In this document: one piece after another, positions 1 to 8,870 of the stretch | Layout: every line of letters starts with the position of its first letter | Position numbering within the stretch: the first letter of the stretch is position 1 | From: a bacterium | GTDB taxonomy: Bacteria; Zhuqueibacterota; Zhuqueibacteria; Residuimicrobiales; Residuimicrobiaceae | NCBI GenBank assembly: GCA_029554865.1 | Contig: JAKPUX010000074.1 | Location: 30,359-94,358, forward strand | Direction: 5' to 3' | Length of the DNA stretch: 64,000 nucleotides | Made by a program: the position numbers and the translations under genes | The notes under the pieces: model-generated | What the model was told of the DNA's origin: nothing | Seen by the model: only the letters and a program-made list of their open reading frames with translations | Databases searched by the model: none

Positions 1-1
1 C

Positions 2-961
2 GGCCCTGACGCCCTGCTGGAGGATGTGGAAAGAAACCTGCATGACGCAGCCCGGCTGGGCCTGCGCTTTGTCGATTTCACCGGTGGGGAACCCCTGCTT
101 CATGCGGACTTGCCGCGCATGCTCCGCCGCGCCCGTTCGGAGGGCCTGCGCACGACCCTGACCACCAATGCCATGCTCTATCCCGACCGCGCCGCCGAGC
201 TGGTGGGAAACGTCGATTTTCTCCACTTCTCGCTCGATGCTTCCACCGCCGCCGACCACGACCGCCTGCGCGGGCGCCCGCTCTTTGACCGGGTCATGGC
301 GAGTATAGACCTGGCCAGGCAGCTTGGAGAAAAGCCCGATCTCCTCTTCACTGCCCTTCCTGACAATCTCCATCACCTTCCCGGGCTGGCTGAATTCTGC
401 CGGCGCCTCGGCCTGGTCTTGATTGTCAATCCGGTCTTCTCGCACCGTGAGAAACGGGAATTAAATCCTGAAGATCTGGCGTTTATAGATCAGTTCGCCC
501 GCCGCCCGTTTGTCTACGTCAACCGCGCCTTTCACCTCCTGCGCAAAAGGGGAGGCAACAGCATCGTACAGCCCCGCTGCCGTGTCGTCGACAGCGTTGT
601 CGTGATCTCTCCGCAGAACCAGCTGATTCTCCCCTGCTACCATCACGAGCAGGCCCGCATCAGCCTTGTAGAGGGACTCGCAGCCTGCTGGCACAGCGCG
701 GCGGTGAACGAACTGCGCGCGCAGCAGGGCCGATGGCCCGCCTGCGCGGGATGCACCCTGAATTGCTATTTCGATCCCTCTTTCGCATGCCGGATCGATG
801 CCCTGTTCATGCACAGTATGGCGGCCAAAATCAAGTACGCCCGGGACAAATATGTGCGCGCCCCTCTGATGCGCACCCTCTCCCGAACCGACCCCCGGCC
901 GGCAGCCGGGATCATGGCCAGCTTAAGCAAGCCGGACGACAGCCCTGCGGAGGCCCGATGA
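2..961 (+). CDS. Radical SAM protein, 5'-truncated by window edge
   Basis: Frame open from base 2; FVDFTGGEPLLH and C-terminal Cys-rich CAGCTLNC region; the N-terminal CxxxCxxC would lie upstream of the window. Confidence 0.8.
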   Translation, partial: GPDALLEDVERNLHDAARLGLRFVDFTGGEPLLHADLPRMLRRARSEGLRTTLTTNAMLYPDRAAELVGNVDFLHFSLDASTAADHDRLRGRPLFDRVMASIDLARQLGEKPDLLFTALPDNLHHLPGLAEFCRRLGLVLIVNPVFSHREKRELNPEDLAFIDQFARRPFVYVNRAFHLLRKRGGNSIVQPRCRVVDSVVVISPQNQLILPCYHHEQARISLVEGLAACWHSAAVNELRAQQGRWPACAGCTLNCYFDPSFACRIDALFMHSMAAKIKYARDKYVRAPLMRTLSRTDPRPAAGIMASLSKPDDSPAEAR

Positions 962-2595
962 TCGCATCCGGTTTCTCAGCCCCCCCTATGCCCGCCCTCC
1001 TGTTGATCGGCTTTTTCCTCTATGTCGAGACCCATTTCCGCATCGGCCGGCTGCCCAGCCGCTACTTCCGCCGCCAGCCCGAAATCCTCTTCGATATTCC
1101 CCACCGCGTCGCTCCCGGCGCCGACCTGCCTCTGCTTCTCATCATCAAGGACGCGGACCGCTATCCCGTCGAGCTCAACGACATCAGTGTAGATATCAAG
1201 CAGGAGGGGAAGATCCTCTCCACCACCCGGCTGCCTCTCGGAGATGAAAGGGTGGATCAACCCCTCTGGTGGCGCCGCTTTCCCCTGATTGTCCGCGGCT
1301 TCGAGGGTGAGGTTACCGTCGAACCGATGCTGACTGGCCGCTGCAGCGGCCGTGCCCTCGAGGTGCGCGTCGACAACTATCCCACACTCAGCCATGCACC
1401 CCTGAACTGCCGCCTGGACCGGGATCAGCTGCCGGGCGCGGAGCGCTGGTTGTATGGCGACCTGCACTATCACAGCCACCTCACCTCCGATCAGGTGGAA
1501 TTCGGCGCCCCACCCGCGGCAGCCGCAGCCATGGCCGCGGCGATGGGCCTCGATTTCTTCGCCGTCACCGATCACAGCTACGATCTCGATGACCGCTGGG
1601 ATGACTATCTCCACAACGATGAGGAACTCGCCAAGTGGAAGTGGCTGCAGGATTTCGTCCGGGAGTGGAACGGCGGGGGCAGGCATCCCCTCATCATTCC
1701 CGGCGAGGAGCTCTCGGCGGGGAACAGCCGCGGAGGCAATGTCCACTTTCTCCTTTATAATGAGCCGTCGTTCTTCCCGGGCTGGGGGGACTCGGCAGAA
1801 AAATGGCTGCAGACCAAACCGCAGTGGACCATCAGGAAGGTTCTGGACCAGCTCTCTCCACAGGCGCTGGCCTTTGCCGGCCATGCAGAGTCGGCTCCGC
1901 CCCGCCTGCAGCGCCTCTTCCTCGGCCGCGACCACTGGCGCGCCGCCGACTATGAACACCCCCGCCTCGATGGCGTGCAGATGTGGAACCGCCTCCGCGA
2001 TCCCGCCTTCAGCCGCGGCCTGGCCGCCTGGCAGAAACTTCTCCTCGCCGGCCGCCGCCCGGTCCTGATCGGGGGCAATGACGCCCATGGCGACTTTGGC
2101 CGCTGGCGCCAGATCTCGCTCCCCTTTGTCTCGCTGAAGGAGAAAGAGGAACACCTCTTCGGCCAGGTGCGCACCGGCATCATCCGCCCCGCCGGTACAG
2201 CCACCCTGCCAGACCTCCTGCACTCCCTGCGCGCCGGCCGCTGCCTGGTCACCAGCGGCCCCTCCCTCTGGCTCGAACTGATTACTGAGACCGGTCCCCC
2301 CTGCACCCCGGGCGATACCTGTACCGGCGCGCCCCGTAAGCTGCACATCGCAGCCGATTCCACCCCCGCCTTCGGCCCCCTCGCCAGGGTCACCCTCTGC
2401 ATCGGCGATCTGCAGCGCAAAAAAGAAACCCGCAGGCCTCTTCCCATCGGACCTGCGGGTTCCATGAACCTGACGCTGGATGAGCCCGCCCGGGAACTCC
2501 CCGGACAGGGCTATCTGCGGCTGGAGGTGAGCAGCGATCGCGAGGGCACCCCCTTCCACTGCTTCTCCAATCCTATCTATCTGGCCTGGCGCTGA
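958..2595 (+). CDS. CehA/McbA-type PHP-domain metallohydrolase with N-terminal hydrophobic segment
   Basis: GDLHYHSHLTSD and FFAVTDHS PHP motifs; ATGA overlap with upstream gene supports ATG at 958 rather than 733. Confidence 0.8.
   Translation: MIASGFSAPPMPALLLIGFFLYVETHFRIGRLPSRYFRRQPEILFDIPHRVAPGADLPLLLIIKDADRYPVELNDISVDIKQEGKILSTTRLPLGDERVDQPLWWRRFPLIVRGFEGEVTVEPMLTGRCSGRALEVRVDNYPTLSHAPLNCRLDRDQLPGAERWLYGDLHYHSHLTSDQVEFGAPPAAAAAMAAAMGLDFFAVTDHSYDLDDRWDDYLHNDEELAKWKWLQDFVREWNGGGRHPLIIPGEELSAGNSRGGNVHFLLYNEPSFFPGWGDSAEKWLQTKPQWTIRKVLDQLSPQALAFAGHAESAPPRLQRLFLGRDHWRAADYEHPRLDGVQMWNRLRDPAFSRGLAAWQKLLLAGRRPVLIGGNDAHGDFGRWRQISLPFVSLKEKEEHLFGQVRTGIIRPAGTATLPDLLHSLRAGRCLVTSGPSLWLELITETGPPCTPGDTCTGAPRKLHIAADSTPAFGPLARVTLCIGDLQRKKETRRPLPIGPAGSMNLTLDEPARELPGQGYLRLEVSSDREGTPFHCFSNPIYLAWR
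2427..2461 (-). terminator. Intrinsic terminator on minus strand, inside plus-strand PHP CDS
   Basis: Perfect 10-bp stem AACCCGCAGG/CCTGCGGGTT, 15-nt loop; on minus strand followed by TCTTTTTTGC. Confidence 0.65.
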
Positions 2596-2612
2596 TCCGC
2601 GCCGTCCCCTCC

Positions 2613-3104
2613 TTATATCAGCTTGATCTTTTTGATCATCTTTTTCAGACTGCGGCCGTAAAGTTCCGGTTCCACCTCGACATGGCGCTCCGCCCCTTCA
2701 CCATGGCTCGCGCTCTTGACGGACTCATTGGTCTTCAAGGCCTCATGAATGACAAAGCGCTCATAGCTGCTCATCGGCGGCAAGGCCACCTTCTTGCCCG
2801 TCTGGATCGCCTCCGCCGCGCTTTTTTCCGCCAGGCGGCGAAGATTGCCGACCGGATAGACGCGCAGATCAAATTCGTTCTCGGCGAGCTTGTAGGTCTT
2901 GGTGGCATACTCCAGCCTGCGGTCGAAATGACGATGCACCTGGCGCCGCTCGTTGGTATCCAGATTCAACAGGCTGACCGGCGCCAGTGAATCCACCAGG
3001 TCATCCTCCGCCTGCTTGATCAACTGCAAAATCTTCTCACTGACCTCCTCGCGAGGACGATCCTCTCGGTGATCTCTTCTTCCTCTTCTCTCTCGTCTCT
3101 CCAT
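2613..3104 (-). CDS. R3H (Jag-like) single-stranded nucleic acid-binding protein
   Basis: LPPMSSYERFVIHEALKTNESVKSASHGEGAERHVEV is a typical R3H domain. Confidence 0.85.
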   Translation of the reverse strand: MERRERRGRRDHREDRPREEVSEKILQLIKQAEDDLVDSLAPVSLLNLDTNERRQVHRHFDRRLEYATKTYKLAENEFDLRVYPVGNLRRLAEKSAAEAIQTGKKVALPPMSSYERFVIHEALKTNESVKSASHGEGAERHVEVEPELYGRSLKKMIKKIKLI

Positions 3105-3142
3105 CTCTGCAACCTCACTTTATTGTAAAGACTCCCATGATG

Positions 3143-4558
3143 TCACTTTTTCTTCAAGCCTTTCAGCAGCCGGTCATGGATCCCCCCGAAAGGCCCGTTG
3201 CTGAAAGAGATCACTACGTCCCCCGGCCGTAGATGGGCCAGCAGATAGCCGACCATCTCATCGACAGAGGAGACCGCAAGGGCCTCGCGGCCTCGCCGGC
3301 GCAGATCATCCGCCAGCATCTCCGTCGAAAAAAGCTGCCCGGCCGGGGCTTTGTCCGGCCGGTCGACCGGGGCGATGAGGGCGGCATCCGCCTTGGCAAA
3401 GGCTTCGGCCATCTCTTTCTGGAAAACCGAACGCCGCGTCGTCGCCGAGCGCGGTTCGAAAAGAGCCCAGATGCGCGCCCCGGCATGGCGCTGGCGGAAT
3501 CCCTGCAGGGTCTCCTGTATGGCGGTCGGGTGATGGCCGAAATCATCATAGATGGCAACACCACCCTCACTGCCCTTTAATTCCAGCCGGCGGCGGATGC
3601 CGGTGAAGGCGGCCAGGGCGGAGCGGATGGAACCAAAATCGATGCCCGCATTCCGCGCGACCGCGACTGCTGCCAGCACATTGCGTACGTTGTGTTCACC
3701 CGCAAGCGCAACCTCCACCTCGCCCAAAAGCTCCCCAGCATGGACGATGCCAAAACTCAATCCCTTTTCGGTCACCCGCACCGCCTGCGGCTGCCAGAGC
3801 GCATCAGCCGCAAATCCAAAGCTCTCCACCGGACAGAAGGCGCGTGCGCTGACACCCCGCACAGTCTCATAGTCGGCGCAGCTGACCAGCAGCCCACTGC
3901 GCGGGATGAGATTGACGAAACGGCGAAAGGCGACAATGATCTCATCCACGCTGTTGTAGATGTCGGCGTGGTCGAATTCAATGTTGTTGATCACCCCCAC
4001 CTCGGGCATGTAACGCAAAAATTTGGCGGCCTTGTCAAAATAGGCCGAGTCATACTCATCGCCCTCGAGGATGATCTCCTCTCCGGAGCCGCTCTGGAAG
4101 CCGCGGCCAAAGTTATTGGGGATGCCCCCGACAAGGAAACTCGGATCCCGGCCGGCGCTCTGAAATATCCAGGCGATAAGTGCAGTCGTAGTGGTCTTGC
4201 CGTGGGTGCCGGTGACCACCACCGACCGATGCCCGCGGATGCAGAATTCGCGCAGGGCATCGGGAAGCGAGATGTAGGGGATGCGGCGGTCAAGGATCTC
4301 CTCGATCTCAGCGTTGCCGCGGGAAATGGCGTTGCCGACCACCACCAGATCCGGCGCCGACTCCAGATGAGCCGGGTCAAATCCGCTAAAAACCTCGATC
4401 TCCTGCTCCGCGAGAAAATCGCTCATCGGCGGATAGATGCCGCTGTCCGAGCCGCTGACCTGGTAGCCCTTGTGTTTGAGCATCGCCGCCAGGCTGGCCA
4501 TGGCCGTGCCGCAGATGGCAAGAAAATAGATCCGTTTGGGCTCTGGAAGAACCATCAC
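3143..4558 (-). CDS. mpl: UDP-N-acetylmuramate:L-alanyl-gamma-D-glutamyl-meso-diaminopimelate ligase
   Basis: Mur-ligase GTHGKTTTTA motif, MurC/Mpl-like N-terminus IYFLAICGTAMASLAAMLKHKGYQVSGSD. Confidence 0.85.
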   Translation of the reverse strand: MMVLPEPKRIYFLAICGTAMASLAAMLKHKGYQVSGSDSGIYPPMSDFLAEQEIEVFSGFDPAHLESAPDLVVVGNAISRGNAEIEEILDRRIPYISLPDALREFCIRGHRSVVVTGTHGKTTTTALIAWIFQSAGRDPSFLVGGIPNNFGRGFQSGSGEEIILEGDEYDSAYFDKAAKFLRYMPEVGVINNIEFDHADIYNSVDEIIVAFRRFVNLIPRSGLLVSCADYETVRGVSARAFCPVESFGFAADALWQPQAVRVTEKGLSFGIVHAGELLGEVEVALAGEHNVRNVLAAVAVARNAGIDFGSIRSALAAFTGIRRRLELKGSEGGVAIYDDFGHHPTAIQETLQGFRQRHAGARIWALFEPRSATTRRSVFQKEMAEAFAKADAALIAPVDRPDKAPAGQLFSTEMLADDLRRRGREALAVSSVDEMVGYLLAHLRPGDVVISFSNGPFGGIHDRLLKGLKKK

Positions 4559-4568
4559 TGCTCCGGGG

Positions 4569-5456
4569 TCAGGGATTCATCTGCGTCAATCGCGACGGGG
4601 CCTGGGCAGGATCGAGCGGCGCAATGCCCTCCTTGGTCACGGCGATCGTGACGACCTGCCCCTTCTCCCCCGTCAATCCCAGATCCTGGCCGTCGAGGAT
4701 CAAACGGATGCCGCCCGCATTGCCGATCTTGAGATAAAAGCGCTCCGGGCTCAACCACGACCGGCTCAAGCCCTCGGTGAAGACCCCCTCCTCCACCAGA
4801 CTGTCCTGATAGACAATGCGCACCCAGGCGGTCTCCTCCGCCCGCAGGGTGAGGGAGAGCTGCGTGACCGCCGTGCTGTCCACCCTGTTGTCTCCGGTGA
4901 AAGGCACGAGCGGGACATCCCGCAGGGAACCGCTCTCCTGCACCGGTTCTACAACGGCGATCCCCGAGTCCATCGCGCTCGGCTCCACATTGGGCTTGCG
5001 GCCAAAGAAGAAGTAGAGGGCGGCAAGAAGGGCGATGAGCATGATTCCCAGGGTAAAGGGACTTTTAAACCAGTCCATGTCCGCCCGTTTCTTGTCCCCG
5101 GATTCGTCGGGCGTGGGCTCAAACTGAGCTCGGGGCTTGTAGGCGGGCCTCTCCGCAGCGGGTTCAACCCCGGCCTCTGCGGCCTGAGCGCTGGAGGCAG
5201 CGGCGAGTCGTCCGGCCTCATCCGAGAACCGCCGCATCATCACCTCGGGATCGAGGCCGATCTCGGTCGAGACCGACCGGATGAAGGCCCGAACATAGAC
5301 AGGGGGTAGAAACGCAAAATCCCCCTGCTCCATTTTTTCAAAGAAAGCTTCCGTTATTTTGGTCCGCGCCGCCAGTTGCGCGATGGAGAGCTCTTTCTCC
5401 TGCCGCTGCCGGGCAAGCTCCTCACCCAGGTTTTTAAAAACTTCATTCATAAGCAT
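4569..5456 (-). CDS. rodZ: RodZ-like HTH membrane protein with C-terminal DUF4115-like domain
   Basis: N-terminal HTH (LGEELARQRQEKELSIAQLAARTKI), single TM segment, C-terminal beta-rich region. Confidence 0.75.
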   Translation of the reverse strand: MLMNEVFKNLGEELARQRQEKELSIAQLAARTKITEAFFEKMEQGDFAFLPPVYVRAFIRSVSTEIGLDPEVMMRRFSDEAGRLAAASSAQAAEAGVEPAAERPAYKPRAQFEPTPDESGDKKRADMDWFKSPFTLGIMLIALLAALYFFFGRKPNVEPSAMDSGIAVVEPVQESGSLRDVPLVPFTGDNRVDSTAVTQLSLTLRAEETAWVRIVYQDSLVEEGVFTEGLSRSWLSPERFYLKIGNAGGIRLILDGQDLGLTGEKGQVVTIAVTKEGIAPLDPAQAPSRLTQMNP

Positions 5457-6054
5457 GCTCTTTTATAAAATTCAACAGGGTTAAGTAGAATCGGGTTAAC
5501 GGAAATCCCACCACATTATAAAAGCAGCCTTCGATGCGATCCGCAAACAGCGCGCTCTGATCCTGAATGCCATAGGCTCCAGCCTTGTCCATTGGACTGC
5601 CGGTGGCGACGTAGCTGCGGATCTCCCACTCCTGCAAGGGACGGAAACGGACGTTGGTCACCTCGTAGCCGGTCACCTTGTCATCCTCCGGCTGGAAGAG
5701 GATGGCGAAACCGGTATAGACCTGGTGCGTGCGTCCGCTCAGCCGGCGCAGCATGCGCACCGCGTCCTCCTCATCGACGGGTTTGCCGAGAATCTCGCCG
5801 TCAAGGACGACGATGGTGTCGGCGCCCACGACCAGCCCGGATTCAATCCGCCGCCCCACATCCTCCGCCTTGGCCAGGGCCAGCTTCTGGACATGCGCGA
5901 CCGGATCGCGCTCGGTGCAGGCCTCCTCATCGATACCGCTGGGCAGGACGTGAAACTTGAGACCGATGAGCTGAAGCAGCTGCTTGCGCCGCGGGGACTG
6001 CGAGGCCAGGTAACAGGTGCGGTGCGGCAGATGGCTTTCCAGGGAGAAGCTCAT
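5443..6054 (-). CDS. maf: Maf-family nucleotide pyrophosphatase
   Basis: YLASQSPRRKQLLQLIG and VVGADTIVVLDGEILGKP motifs. Confidence 0.92.
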   Translation of the reverse strand: MSFSLESHLPHRTCYLASQSPRRKQLLQLIGLKFHVLPSGIDEEACTERDPVAHVQKLALAKAEDVGRRIESGLVVGADTIVVLDGEILGKPVDEEDAVRMLRRLSGRTHQVYTGFAILFQPEDDKVTGYEVTNVRFRPLQEWEIRSYVATGSPMDKAGAYGIQDQSALFADRIEGCFYNVVGFPLTRFYLTLLNFIKEHAYE

Positions 6055-6503
6055 AGGGCTTGTTCGTCGCTGTCCAGTAGAATGGTGAATGGTCCCTCAT
6101 TGCAGATCTCGACCACCATCTCGGCGCCGAAGCGGCCGCTGGCGACAGTAAAGCCGAGCTGGTGCAGAGCCGCCATGAAATGCTCATACAAGGGCTCGGC
6201 CTTTTCCGGACGCGCAGCATAGGAAAAACCGGGGCGGCGGCCGCGCCGGCAATCGGCATAGAGCGTGAACTGCGAGACCACCAGCATTTCCGCGCCGGTA
6301 TCGAGCGCCGAAAGATTGGTCTTGCCCTCCGTATCAGCAAAGATGCGCAGATGCGCCGTCTTGTCGGCCATCCGCTCCGCAAGTTCGGGGGTGTCATCCT
6401 CCTTGAGGCCGAGCAGAATGGCCAGTCCAGGGCCGATGCGGCCGATGGTTTCTCCCCCCACACTCACCTGCGCCCGGCTGACACGCTGCAGCAGTACCCG
6501 CAT
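6051..6503 (-). CDS. dtd: D-aminoacyl-tRNA deacylase
   Basis: MRVLLQRVSRAQVSVGGE N-terminus, SQFTLYADCRRGRRPGF motif. Confidence 0.93.
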   Translation of the reverse strand: MRVLLQRVSRAQVSVGGETIGRIGPGLAILLGLKEDDTPELAERMADKTAHLRIFADTEGKTNLSALDTGAEMLVVSQFTLYADCRRGRRPGFSYAARPEKAEPLYEHFMAALHQLGFTVASGRFGAEMVVEICNEGPFTILLDSDEQAL

Positions 6504-6513
6504 GATTGCTCCC

Positions 6514-7368
6514 TCACCAGCGGCCGGCATAAATCGCCAGCAGCCCGACGAGCATATCCGCCTTGAGCAGATTGCTCGACCATTTATATGTCGTGCGGCC
6601 AGGACGGCGCCAGATCGACCAGATCACCAGCAGCAGCACCGAATGTACGCCTGCGACCACCGTCAGCAGATACCAGCGGCCGTAGAGGCCGAGAAACCAG
6701 GGCAGCCAGGTGACCGGCAGCAGCAATAACAGCACCGTGGTCGCCAGCCGCCGCGCTGGTGCTAGACCATGCACGACTGGAAAGGTGCCGGCATTCAGGG
6801 CGGCGTCGCCGCCGACATCCTCCATATCCTTGATGATCTCCCGCCCGAAATGCATCAGAAAACTGAAAACAGCCGGGACCAGGGCGTAGCGGAACCGGCC
6901 GACAGCGATTCCGCCGAAAACAAAGGCGAGCGCGGTCACCAGACTCACCGCCAGATTGCCCCACAGCACCGTCCGCTTCAGCCTGGCGCTGTACCAGTAA
7001 AGCAAAAATCCCGAGAACAGGGTGAGCCCCAGGGCCGCCGGATTGATGCGCCCGGCAAGGACGAGCGCCGCAGCAAAGGAAATCGCGACCAGGACCAGCC
7101 CCTCTCCGCGCCGGAGGCGACCGGACGGGAAGGGACGACGCGGTTTGTTGATGCGATCGATCTCGATGTCGTAATAATCGTTGATCCCGTTGGCCGCCGC
7201 CGTGATCAGCATCCCCACCAGACAGGCCGCCAGCAGCTTGGTCCCGGCATCCCCGATCCCGCAGAGATAACCCGCCAGAAAGATGGAGAGCCCGGCGATG
7301 AGTACATTGACCGGACGGGTGAGCTGGATAAAGCCGAGGCACTTTTGCGCGAGTTTCTTCATCCTCAT
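6514..7368 (-). CDS. UbiA-family prenyltransferase, resembling geranylgeranylglycerol-phosphate geranylgeranyltransferase
   Basis: NGINDYYDIEIDRINKPRRPFPSG and GREIIKDMEDVGGD motifs, multiple TM segments. Confidence 0.8.
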   Translation of the reverse strand: MRMKKLAQKCLGFIQLTRPVNVLIAGLSIFLAGYLCGIGDAGTKLLAACLVGMLITAAANGINDYYDIEIDRINKPRRPFPSGRLRRGEGLVLVAISFAAALVLAGRINPAALGLTLFSGFLLYWYSARLKRTVLWGNLAVSLVTALAFVFGGIAVGRFRYALVPAVFSFLMHFGREIIKDMEDVGGDAALNAGTFPVVHGLAPARRLATTVLLLLLPVTWLPWFLGLYGRWYLLTVVAGVHSVLLLVIWSIWRRPGRTTYKWSSNLLKADMLVGLLAIYAGRW

Positions 7369-7421
7369 CAGCGTCGCCGTACCATCACAGCCGCCTGACG
7401 GAAGGCTCTTCCCCTTCCTCC

Positions 7422-8861
7422 CTACTCATTGGGATTCTTCCACCGTTCCCAGTCCAGATCGTAAATCTCTCCTCGCGCCGTGGAGTGAACCAGCTCCATA
7501 TCCCCGGTGTCGCGCTTGTCCACATAGTAAAACTGCACTCCCCCCTGCAGGGAGTAATAGTGCCAGATTTCATAGGCGCGATTATCATTGCTGAAAGGGT
7601 AGCGCTCGACTTCATCAGGAGGGCCATAGACCAGCAGGACGCGTCCGCGATCAGTGCGCCAGCCCTCCCTGAAAGTGCCGCGGTAGGAGGTATTGGCCTG
7701 CTGAATGCGCGTCAGATAGTCATATTTGAACTCATTCTCCGGCGAACCGGGGCTCGGGTCGCGCTGGGCCCAAAACTCCTTCATAAAGGCGCGCTTGCCA
7801 TCGAGGTTAAGCTTCTTGAAGGTCTTGCGCTCCTCCTTGGTGGATATGTAGCGGGTGAACTCAAACTCCTCATTGAGCTCCTTCTCGCTCAGCACAGCGT
7901 AACGGTCGGCATCCATCCCCGCACTGCCCGTCTTCGGGACCTCCTCCTTTGTCTGGCCGGCCGCACCCCCTTCGGCATAGTCCCCCTCCCGGTAGACAAA
8001 GAACTTGCGCATGCCTGATGTGACTGCACCGTTCTCCATATCGGTGACCTCGGCGACCACACGATAGGCCCCGGAGACCAGCGTGACCACGTTGATGGCC
8101 GCGACCTCCACGGCGCTGTCACCCGGCTTGTTGCGGCGTTTGGCGGCAACCTCCTTGACCATTCGTCCATCCGCGTTGAAAATCTTGTAGGCGACACTGT
8201 ACTGCCCTCCGCTGTCACTGCTGGCGGGGACAAGATGGTAGATCTCTGAGTAAAGATAAAGAATGGGCAGCTCGAGACCGTAAAGCCCGGAGGGATTGGG
8301 GGTGACCTGGAAACCGTTTTTCAGAAAGGAGGTGCGGGTGGTGTCCCGGACGATGGAGCTGCTGATCTGCAAATCGCTGATCTGCAGCTCCGGTCCCTTG
8401 AAGGCCGTAATGCTGAGTGGAAAACGATAACTGCCCCTGCTCTCCGGCTTGAGCAGATCCTCGATCAGCAGGGACATCTCATAGTCGCCCTCGCTCAGTA
8501 TAAAATGGTTGAGAAAGAAGAGATTCTGCCCCGATTCGATGGTGGAGAGGCTGTCAGTATGGTTGACATTCTTCCAGATCTTGGAGGAGACCAGGGAGTC
8601 CTGCAGAAAGACTTCGGCCGTCACCTTGAATTCGGCCTTGAAGCTGCCGCCATCGGGCAGATAGGTGAGCTGTTTCCGGGGAAGCAGTGCGTAGAATTCG
8701 CAAAAGGAGAGGCTGTCCGAATAACGGGAACGGGTATAGTCGATATTGAATCGCAGCCTCTCCTCACTTTTCTCCTCCTGCGCCGGCAGTGGCAGGGCGG
8801 CGAGTGCGAGCAGCAGTGCGATGAAGGAAACGTTTTTTTGAATCACAGCCAATATACGCAT
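7422..8861 (-). CDS. GWxTD domain-containing protein with signal peptide
   Basis: GWRTDRGRVLLVYGPPDEVERYP motif; hydrophobic N-terminus. Confidence 0.88.
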   Translation of the reverse strand: MRILAVIQKNVSFIALLLALAALPLPAQEEKSEERLRFNIDYTRSRYSDSLSFCEFYALLPRKQLTYLPDGGSFKAEFKVTAEVFLQDSLVSSKIWKNVNHTDSLSTIESGQNLFFLNHFILSEGDYEMSLLIEDLLKPESRGSYRFPLSITAFKGPELQISDLQISSSIVRDTTRTSFLKNGFQVTPNPSGLYGLELPILYLYSEIYHLVPASSDSGGQYSVAYKIFNADGRMVKEVAAKRRNKPGDSAVEVAAINVVTLVSGAYRVVAEVTDMENGAVTSGMRKFFVYREGDYAEGGAAGQTKEEVPKTGSAGMDADRYAVLSEKELNEEFEFTRYISTKEERKTFKKLNLDGKRAFMKEFWAQRDPSPGSPENEFKYDYLTRIQQANTSYRGTFREGWRTDRGRVLLVYGPPDEVERYPFSNDNRAYEIWHYYSLQGGVQFYYVDKRDTGDMELVHSTARGEIYDLDWERWKNPNE

Positions 8862-8870
8862 GCACCCTCC

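Noticed and set aside
976-2559. 527-aa minus-strand ORF opposite the PHP metallohydrolase
   Set aside because: Antisense shadow ORF; the plus-strand frame has clear family motifs
2610-2650. TGATC-TTTTT-GATCA followed by TCTTTTTC as a plus-strand terminator for the PHP gene
   Set aside because: Stem of only 5 bp and AT-rich; too weak to call
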